Of a stretch of 64,000 nt of DNA, positions 57,801 through 64,000 are shown in pieces. The notes below the pieces were generated by a model. That model had not been told where the DNA came from and did no database searches. It worked only from the letters and a program-made list of their open reading frames with translations. The translations under genes and the position numbers were made by a program. How positions within the stretch are numbered: the first letter of the stretch is position 1; each line of letters opens with the position of its first letter. Source of the DNA: Oncomelania hupensis (lineage: Eukaryota; Mollusca; Gastropoda; Littorinimorpha; Pomatiopsidae); NCBI GenBank assembly GCA_036898135.1, contig CM072514.1, positions 86,607,581-86,671,580 on the forward strand, in the 5' to 3' direction.

Positions 57801-58223
57801 TGTTTCTCGTGCGGATCTTGCTAAATTGTCCATCAGTAGCATACTTAACACCTCCGTCCTGGTGGCCAACGGAAGGCGCGGTCCTTGTGCCGTGTGACGA
57901 CCCGGGCGACGACCGATCCGGTATGGAATTAGTGGGTTGTGTCATCATGTAGTGTGTCTTGGGCAAAAAAGACCTGGCGGTGCCCAATCCTCTCCAGGCT
58001 GTTGGCCACAGCCGAAATCCACGAATACAGTGTGGCTCGCCTTGGCCCTGAGCACATGGTCGTTGAACCTGTAGTAACGTGAGGTTCCTCCGCCCTGGCC
58101 GGTGACTTCTGTGTAGAAGACTTTCGCCCAGTGATGCCGTGCTAACATCACCCCTGTTAGTCGCCTCTTACGACACGCCGGGAAACGTTGGGTCTATTCT
58201 ATTTAATGCCCGAACCCACAGAG
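54869..58223 (-). mobile_element. Full-length RTE-clade LINE with intact ORF
   Basis: 3355 bp flanked by a perfect 10-bp TSD caatggacat (54859-54868 and 58224-58233). On the minus strand it has a 236-bp 5' UTR (58223-57988), one ORF of 1035 codons, no 3' UTR, and a (GGATA)n tail of about four units (54869-54888). Single ORF, APE endonuclease, and an extremely short 3' end with a simple-repeat tail are hallmarks of RTE elements. This is the parent type of the fragments at 669-2021, 18978-34485, 41477-41668, 45488-45814 and 49485-49600. The 5' UTR contains cgtttcccggcgtgtcgtaa and aggcgactaac, a possible structured RNA. Confidence 0.93.
54880..57987 (-). CDS. RTE ORF: APE endonuclease and reverse transcriptase
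   Basis: A 1035-residue protein. The endonuclease starts near residue 63 (NIVIGTWNVRTL), with the SELRW box, VQGDWNAKVG, NQIDYIMV and the catalytic GSDHDLVMM near residue 304; it resembles the BCNT/craniofacial development protein 2 domain derived from RTE. RT runs from about residue 555 (SAGVDNIPAELLQ, NYRTISLISHPSKVLL, AGFRAGRSTTEQIF, FIDFKKAFDRVWH, VRQGCLLSPTLFN) with the active site FADDIDGL near residue 768. The C-terminus (KLRWYGHVTRSSGLAKTI, GRRRGRPKKRWEDNIREW) is typical of the clade. All catalytic acids are present and there are no stops or frameshifts. The stop TAG (54880-54882) is formed by the tail repeat. It would act in the nucleus, nicking DNA and priming reverse transcription on its own RNA. 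Confidence 0.92.
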   Translation of the reverse strand: MGTARSFLPKTHYMMTQPTNSIPDRSSPGSSHGTRTAPSVGHQDGGVKYATDGQFSKIRTRNNIVIGTWNVRTLTAEGKLEELAHELDHYRWNVLGISELRWKGLGETTTDKGHKLYFSGRDDRHEHGVGFLVHKNILATVMGCRPVSSRLITIRLRAAPFNITIIQAYAPTSDYDDSEVEDFYENLQAVLDQVPKKDIVIVQGDWNAKVGQDAHHNWGDTCGPHCNNETNDRGLRLLEFARYNNLVLANTLGLHKNSRRWTWHSPGGEHHNQIDYIMVKKRFRSSINIGRTRTFPGADIGSDHDLVMMSFRLHLKRVNTAKCTRLKFDLDKLQDPEVAELFQATIGGKFAPLLILGAGEVDVNTMTTTFNSAVTDVATEILGKHRPKKKLWITPELLDLCDKRREMKKKKNTSQGADVYRKINNDIRKGMLTAKENWIEDQCQEIENSLNKNNSKKAYQTVKRLTSVKQPKVSTIQSKSGICLTEEQEVLDRWTEYCSDLYNHTPNGDPSVLACPENREEEEILPILREEVEAAVQALKKGKSAGVDNIPAELLQAGGEAMIDALTIICNKIWQSGEWPIPWTQSLVITLPKKGNLQECENYRTISLISHPSKVLLKIILNRLKPQAEQIIAEEQAGFRAGRSTTEQIFNLRILCEKYLQHQQHLYHVFIDFKKAFDRVWHAALWATMKVYNISPKIIEVIKSLYDKATSAVLHNRAIGNWFRTTIGVRQGCLLSPTLFNIFLERIMSDALADHEGTVSIGGRAISNLRFADDIDGLAGEEQELEQLVQRLDTTSKAYGMEISAEKTKMMTNNTNGINTDIKVQGQSLDTVHSFKYLGAIVSDNGSRQEVLSRIAQTTAALTRLKPIWKDRTISLHSKVRLLRSLVISIFLYACEAWTLTADLQRRIQSMEMRCYRRLLGISYTQHITNDEVRQTITQAIGQHDDLLTVVKKRKLRWYGHVTRSSGLAKTILQGTVQGGRRRGRPKKRWEDNIREWTGLTLSEAIRAAEDRERWSMLVKRSSVVPLRPSGYGTG

Positions 58224-58329
58224 CAATGGACATCGATGTATATTAAGCAATAACTATGAATTAATCCCAAAACCTTGACCATCTTAACCATTCTTTTCAA
58301 ACAACCGTCAATACAATTTATAAACTTCC

Positions 58330-58376
58330 CTAGAAAATAAGAGACAATCGTCAGTGTTGTAAGTTCAATGTAGACT
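58330..58376. repeat. 47-bp direct repeat, right copy
   Basis: See the left copy at 54761-54807. It lies next to, and perhaps within, the 3' LTR region of the gypsy element at 58751-62360. Confidence 0.85.
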
Positions 58377-61300
58377 GACAGTTTGGAATTATAATTCTGC
58401 TCTCACCCCATTGGGCTTTGCCGTGTGAACACTATTCAAACATACACACACACACACACACATACTTGCACAGACACCGTTATTTGGACTTTCCTCAAAC
58501 GCCACATACGTTCTGTGGACAATGGGTCGTGCTACGACCTCCTTTTTAAGTACTTTTAAGTGTTCTAACCCTAACCCTAACACTAACGGATCATTAAATG
58601 GACGTCCAAACAAGGAGGTCTGTCCAAAGAACGTATGTAGATGTGCACTAGTTTGTCCAAATAACGCCCTATAAACATGCGCACACCCACACCCACCCAC
58701 ACACACACACACAATCTATTCAAATACGAAATTCTAAAAAGTCCACTGCATTACACCCTCCCTTTCTCAAAACATTGCCCTGGTTGGACAAGGGGAAACA
58801 GGGGAAGAGGAATCCAGAGCCGGTTGCAGGCGACCAACACTGTCATGGGTACAATCTCTACTGGCTTCCAGTCTGTCATCGCGACCTGTAGCTGGTTGGC
58901 ATGGGTCTCTCCCGGCCGGCCCAGTCCAATGTAGGTGAACCTGGATGGCTGCCGCCTGACACGCACCGGCCATCCTGCTGGCATGTCCTGACTGTACACC
59001 TCATCTTCCGCAGAAGCTTCGTCCTCGCCGCCTGCCACAGGTGGGGGATCCACCACCGAGGATTCCAAACCTGGTGTCTGAGATTTGTGGTTTGGTGAAA
59101 TATCCTGCCTCTCCGGGGATGCTTTCAATGTAACGGGAAAGTGGGCTGAAGAAAGGGGGCCGACAGTTGGGGTTTGGGTGTAGATCGGAGTGACTGGATC
59201 TTGGGCTGCGGGTGGGGTCACTGGAGTGGGTGAGTGATTTGGGACCACCGAGGAGTGCCCTTCAAATCCGCCTCGAAGCCCCTGAGGAATAAACACCATA
59301 GCATCAGGATTCAGGGTGGTCGAGTCGTCTGCGTGTGTCTGACCAGATCCGGCCACTTGTACTTGGCCTTTAGACTTGATCCCATTCCTTGTGCTCGAGG
59401 CAGGCACATCATGCTCCAGAGGCAGAGAGTCACACGGAAGCAGCATGTTCCTGTGAAGAACCCGCGTCTTCCCCTTTCGCAACTTGTCATTTTCTGGCTT
59501 CACCTCGAAGACTGGAGCATCTTCATCCATGCGGCGGATCACAACATAGATGTCCTCTTCCCAATACGAGCGGAGTTTTCCCGGTCCTCCACGCTGTGCC
59601 AAGTTCCTGACGAGAACTCGATCACCAGGCCGCAGCTCAGTCACCCTCACCTTCCTGTTGTACTGCCGCTCGTTGTGCTTTGCCTCCTGTCTGGCTGTGT
59701 CTCCGGCTTTGGTGTAGGCTTCTCTCAGCACTTTGCTGAAGTTATCCGCGTACTCTGATATGCCTGAATGTTGATTCTGTTCCCCGTTGTCGAGTCCAAA
59801 CATCAAATCTACAGGCAGCCTGGGAGTACGGCCGAAGAGCAAGAAGAAGGGTGAGAACCCTGTGGCGTCGCTCTTCATACAGTTATAGGCATGGACCATT
59901 TTATTGAGGTGTAGGTGCCAGCGGCTCTTCTGGTCCTTTTCTAGCGTCTTGAGCATTGACAGCAGGGTCCTGTTAAAGCGTTCCACCTGTCCGTTTCCTT
60001 GAGGGTGGTACGGTGAGGTGCGAGATGACGAGATGCCGCATAGTTTCTGGAGCTCTCGCAGAACCCTGTTTTCAAACTCGCCTCCCTGATCATGATGGAT
60101 TCTTGCAGGTAGACCAAATCGAGGGATGAAGTTGTTGAACAACTTCTCAGCCACTGTCCTAGCCGCCTTATTCCGGGTTGAATAAGCCTGCGCAAACCTG
60201 GTAACGTGGTCCATAACAACCAGGGTGTATTCAAATCCGCCACTGCTTGTCTTCAAGTGCAGGAAGTCAATGGAAACAAGTTCCATGGGTGCCGTTGTGG
60301 TGATGGTTTTCATCGGCGCTCTCGTGTGACGCGCCGGTGCCTTGTCCTTGATGCACTTGCATCGCTGTGTAACGTACCGCTCTATATCTGCGGCCATGTA
60401 GGGCCAGAAAAAAAACGTTCCTGGACCAACGCTGTTGTCTTCTCCACCCCCATATGTCCCATGCCATCATGGAGCAGTTTCAGAACTTGAGGCCTGTATG
60501 TTTTTGGTAGGACCAGTTGTTCTTTGATTTTCCCATCCTCAGGATTTTTACTGACTCTCACCAGCAGGCCTTTATTGGTGACTTATTGCCTGTCAAATTG
60601 TCTTTTCAATGCCTGAGCCGCTTGGGTCTTACAAAGAAAATCGCCCGCTTTTTTCTTCTTTGCTTCCAGCATAGGTCCTATGTCGTCATCATCTTGCTGC
60701 GCTTTGTGCAGGTCCGCTAAGGCGATGCCCGCGATGGACGAGGCCTCTGTGTCCGACAGGACTGACGCATCACACGACAGTGCGCAAATCCACGGTGAAT
60801 TTTCCTCTTGCTGCAGCGTGCTGGCTTGGGCCACTGCATGGAACACGGCTGTATCCATCTTCTCTGTGTGACTGTGCTCCATGGGTATTCGGGACAGGCC
60901 ATCTGCATCTCCGTTTAAACGGCCTGGTTTGTAACGCACATCAAAGTTGTAGTCCGCCAGTTCTGCGACCCAACGGTGTCTCGCTGCGTCTAACCTTGCT
61001 GTGGTGAGGACGTACGTCAAGGGATTATTGTCGCTGAACACTGTGAAGTGAGGAGCGTGATATAAATAGTCCCTGAACCGCTCAGTGATGGCCCACTTCA
61101 GGGCAAGAAACTCCAGCTTGCCGGAGTGAATGTGATAGTTCTTTTCCGCCGTCGTCTGGCTCCGATAGCCGTAAGCTATCACTGCTTTACGTCCGTCCTC
61201 TTGCTGCTGGTACAAAACTGCACCCAGGCCGTCCTGTGACGCATCCACGTGGAGTGAGAACTATTTGGAGAAATCAGGATAGGCCATAACCCGGTCGGAT

Positions 61301-62400
61301 GTGAGATAGTCTATCAGCTTGTTCAGCACAGTGGTATGTTCTTGCGTCCAATTGACCGGAGATTTTGGTGACGCCTGGCCATTTTTCTTCTTTACCACGC
61401 CCCTACCTTTCGCCTCCAGGAGCTGGAAGAGTATCCTAGATCGCCGCGAAAAGTCAGCGATGTACTTCCTGAAATAGCCCAGGAATCCAAGCAGGCGCCT
61501 GACTTCGCCCATTGTCTTGGGCCGCTGGCTCCTCAGTGCCTCCACAGCCTCCTTGTCCGAGTCATCCATTCTATAGCCCTTCGCTGACACTACGTGACCC
61601 AAAAACGTGACCTCTCTGCGAAACAGTTTACATTTGTTGGGTTTCAGTTTGATGCTTTTTTCTCTCAGAAGCCTCAGTACCTTCCTGAGATGGTCGAGAT
61701 GTTGCTCAAAAGAGACGCTGTATACCAAGGCGTCGTCCATATACGGAACGCAGCACTCGTCGCGGACCTCCTTTAGAGTCTCCTCCATGAACCGTTGGTA
61801 GGCAGCTGGAGCTCCCGTGAGGCCAAAGGGGATCCTAACCCACTCCCAGAGTCCTCATGGCGTCACAAAGGCAGTCAGATGGCGAGCTTCTTCCTTCATA
61901 AAGCCCTGGTGGTATGCTTTGCCTTGATCAAGCGTGGAGAACCATCTGTTGCCTCCCAGCACGTTCAGTGAGTCTTGTATCCTAGGGATAGGGTGATTGT
62001 CCTTCATAGATTTCTGGTTGAGCTGGCGGTAGTCAATACACAGCCGCAAACTGCCGTCTTTCTTCCTTATGTAAACCATAGGACTGCTGTATGCACTCTT
62101 TGAAGGCCGGATCCACCCTCTTCTCTTGAGGTCCTCTAAGTATGCCTTCACCTCGGCGAACATCGGCGGAGGGATCGAGACATACGCTTTTTGAACCGGC
62201 ATTCAGGTTGATGTCAAGCTCCAGCTCACACACCCGACGTCATTATCGTCTCTCATGAACGTGCGGCATTCTTCCCGCAGGACTTGACGAACGCGGCGCT
62301 TCTGATCCTCGCTTAGAGGTGCATCATTGAGATTGTAACGAAAGGGGTTTATATCAAGAAACTGCGTGAATGCGTGCGTGAATATTCTGCGTTTTCTCCC
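58377..62400 (-). mobile_element. Second Ty3/gypsy element, pol and 3' LTR
   Basis: Minus-strand pol (about 62360-58751) followed by a polypurine tract aaagggaggg and an LTR beginning TGTAATGCAGTGG at 58755. The far LTR edge is not resolved; it lies near 58350-58380. The LTR includes (CA)n tracts at 58442-58463 and 58678-58712 and a short ctaaccctaaccctaacac stretch at about 58565-58585. Gag and the 5' LTR are missing on the right. Confidence 0.8.
58751..62360 (-). pseudogene. Gypsy pol polyprotein (RT-RNase H-integrase), several stops
   Basis: Begins near 62360 with DINPFRYNLNDAPLSEDQKR. RT: YIRKKDGSLRLCIDYRQLNQ, a TGA at about 61857, then [18 protein letters not shown] and the active site [11 protein letters not shown] (about 61735). 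A TAG at about 61262 follows DFSK. RNase H: LHVDASQDGLGAVLYQQ and GKLEFLALKWAITERF. A TAA follows FDRQ (about 60583), and a shift in an A8 run lies near 60405. Integrase: VTQRCKCIKDKAPARH finger end, SIDFLHLKTSSGGFEYTLVV, HHDQGGEFEN and YHPQGNGQVERFNRTLL, giving D, D, E. A C-terminal GPGKLRSYW region precedes a long tail. The final TAA (58751-58753) overlaps the LTR start. Order is RT-RH-IN. Confidence 0.85.
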
Positions 62401-62529
62401 GTCTCACACTCCCTAACTCTCAAGAATTCTTTTGTTGTCACACCCCCTTTCTATTACTAGAAAAATAAACAATAATCATCAAAGTTCACACAAATACATA
62501 CAACTCAGTCAATAATATGGAAAAATATA

Positions 62530-62760
62530 TACAGGGTGTTCCAAAAGTCTTGGGCACATTTTGACATTGAATATTTCCGAAACTATTAAGGATATAAAAA
62601 CGCATCGGGTAAATTCAGAAAGCTTGTAATCTCAATTTTTACATGGAATGTTCAAAGATGTTCAATGTGAGCACCATTGGTCACACGACACACATCAAGC
62701 CGATAGTCAAATTCTTGCCAAACGCGTCCCAGCATTTTCTTGTTGAGTGAACGCCATTAA
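62530..62760 (-). mobile_element. Mariner/Tc1-like transposon, C-terminal end
   Basis: The end acagggtgttccaaaagtct (about 62531-62550) is a typical terminal repeat of mariner-type elements. Reading inward on the minus strand, RVWQEFDYRLDVCRVTNGAH followed by IEHL and a stop is the conserved C-terminus of their transposases. The rest of the gene and the other terminus are missing, cut at about 62760. Non-functional. Confidence 0.75.
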
Positions 62761-62880
62761 TGGGTCTGAAAAAAAAATAAAAAAATCAACAGCTTTACAA
62801 AAACTTAATGTAATTAGCTTTAAAATGGCACAACTTTTATCTTACTACCATTCATAGTACATTCATTCAGCCTGTCTATC

Positions 62881-63600
62881 AGTCCTGAAGGCTACTTGAC
62901 TACTGACCTACACGTCAAGCCGACTGATGCTGCCATGATTTTGCCATTCCACTCATGCCACCCTCGTCACTGCCCCAGAAGCATTCCATACAGCCAGTGT
63001 TTGCGTCTGCGACGCATCTGCTCGGAAGACGATACTTTTCGACGCAGATGTGATGAACTGAAGCAGAAGTTACAGAAGAGAGGTTACCCTCAAAAGTTAA
63101 TCGAGGGTGCAATCCATAAGGTGTCGGCCAAGAGTCGAAACTGCACACTCCAATATGTAAAGAGTCCAGCTGAAAGGACTAATTCTAACCGAGTGCCATT
63201 CATCATCCGGCACAATCCAAGTAACCCCCCTTTGAGCAAGTGGCTAAAGCAGTTTCTACCGGTACTGCATACCAGCGCCCGAATGAGGAAAGCTAACCCC
63301 GACCCGCCCATTGTTGGTGAACGGAACTGCTTCAGCCTCAGAAACTTGCTCATGCCATCTTCTCTGCCATCCACACCAGCCTCAGCTACAGTGACAGACG
63401 CCGGTTGTCACCCATGCAACAAGTGCGTGCTGTGTGCAAGTCACATGCAGGACACCACTACCTTCCACAGCGTGGTCACTGGCCAGTCGTTCCAAATCAG
63501 AGACCGCTTGTCGTGCACGTCTGTCAATGTCATCTACCTCATAGACTGTGAACAGTGTCACGGCAAGCAGTATGTAGGTGAGACTTAGTCCAGAGGCACC
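62881..63600 (+). pseudogene. Penelope-like element C-terminus, start of GIY-YIG domain
   Basis: Opens in frame with GYLTTDLHVKPTDAAM and CHPRHCPRSIPYSQCLRLRR, the RT C-terminal signature of Penelope-like elements. The frame continues with LKQKLQKRGYPQKLIEGAI, then a Cys/His linker (CHPCNKCVLCASH), then the start of the GIY-YIG endonuclease (SVNVIYLIDCEQCHGKQYVG). It ends in TAG right after QYVGET, so the catalytic Arg and Glu of GIY-YIG are absent. The RT core is missing on the left. It is uninterrupted for about 230 codons, so the truncation is fairly recent. Confidence 0.82.
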
Positions 63601-64000
63601 ACGGGCCTATCGTTTCACCTCGTGGTCCATGTCAGGGTGGCCAAAAAAAAAGTAGTGGACAAAATTCTTAATTTTAATACAAAAACATCGCAGTGTAGTT
63701 GACGCAAAAATACTTGATCGTTTGTAAAAGGCAGTCGATCTAAAATTAATATTTTTCGGACTTCGATTTCGTGGCGAGTTATCTCCCATCTCCATCTCTC
63801 TATGCTCTGAAACCATAATTATTGTAGCTTGTCTTGCAGCAACATGGCGTCGCCCTGTATATGTTGTGTACATTGTGTAGACAATGCCGAAAACGAATTA
63901 ATGTCTTTGACGGAGGAAAATTAATATAAAAATTGTGAGTTGCAGTGTAAAATGGATTGATCTTGACGGATTAGAACGTCAAGTGGCGGAAAGTGTTTTG
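63601..64000. other. Unassigned end of window
   Basis: No gene or element boundary recognised. A minus frame at 63873-63607 has no family resemblance. A gtggccaaaaaaaaagtagtggac-type A-run occurs near 63638-63660. Confidence 0.4.

Noticed and set aside
58565..58585. Telomere-derived sequence
   Set aside because: Only about two and a half CTAACC units inside an LTR; too short to mean a telomere.

Overview
The window is animal genomic DNA made almost entirely of transposable elements, many nested inside one another. I see no operons and no Shine-Dalgarno-led genes. Tri-, di- and pentanucleotide microsatellites are frequent, and the element mix (RTE, I/Nimb-like, CR1/L2, Ty3/gypsy, hAT, Mutator-like, mariner, Penelope) points to a lophotrochozoan, most likely a marine mollusc; the taxon is an inference. 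The only convincing host coding piece is one 180-bp exon of an AIG1/GIMAP-like GTPase at 34688-34867.

Layout. 1-5493: a decayed remnant, a broken RTE LINE (minus strand) cut by an LTR element (LTR 2022-2617, primer-binding site, frameshifted gag-protease), then host-like DNA. 5494-18346: I-type LINE copy 1 with a 12-bp target-site duplication (TSD). It carries an 829-bp LINE fragment, a hAT-like non-autonomous element, and a CR1 3' fragment that is itself interrupted by a 4.5-kb foldback-like element (9994-14472) built from a palindromic ATAGAAT/ATTCTAT array. 18978-34485: an RTE copy with an inverted 5' segment (twin priming) and a 12-bp TSD, split by I-type LINE copy 2 (19866-33743, 11-bp TSD). 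That LINE holds a Mutator-like element (20242-26861, 9-bp TSD), which holds a nearly intact gypsy element (21496-26261). It also holds a CR1/Rex1-like fragment with a (TCTTA)n tail.

34498-41700: host island with the GTPase exon, a compound SINE-like insertion (36009-37059, 16-bp TSD), and an LTR (minus strand) into which a hAT transposon (37429-39920) has jumped with a 5-bp TSD. 41749-44671: a second Mutator-like copy with its own hAT insertion. 44681-54860: LTR-like repeats, LINE fragments (RTE, CR1, old I-type), a hAT remnant, minisatellite and AAT arrays, and a tRNA-like SINE. 54869-58223: a full-length RTE LINE with an uninterrupted 1035-codon ORF and a 10-bp TSD, the best candidate for recent activity. 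58330-62400: a second gypsy element with lightly broken pol. 62530-64000: a mariner C-terminus, a Penelope-like C-terminus and unassigned DNA.

The TSDs give an insertion order. If the elements are removed, about 28 kb of transposons collapse into roughly 0.8 kb of original sequence directly upstream of the GTPase exon. No element depends on its neighbours metabolically. The relations are parasitic: SINE-like repeats share the 3' hairpin of the I-type LINE, and the Mutator-like, foldback and small hAT elements lack a transposase and would depend on enzymes encoded elsewhere.
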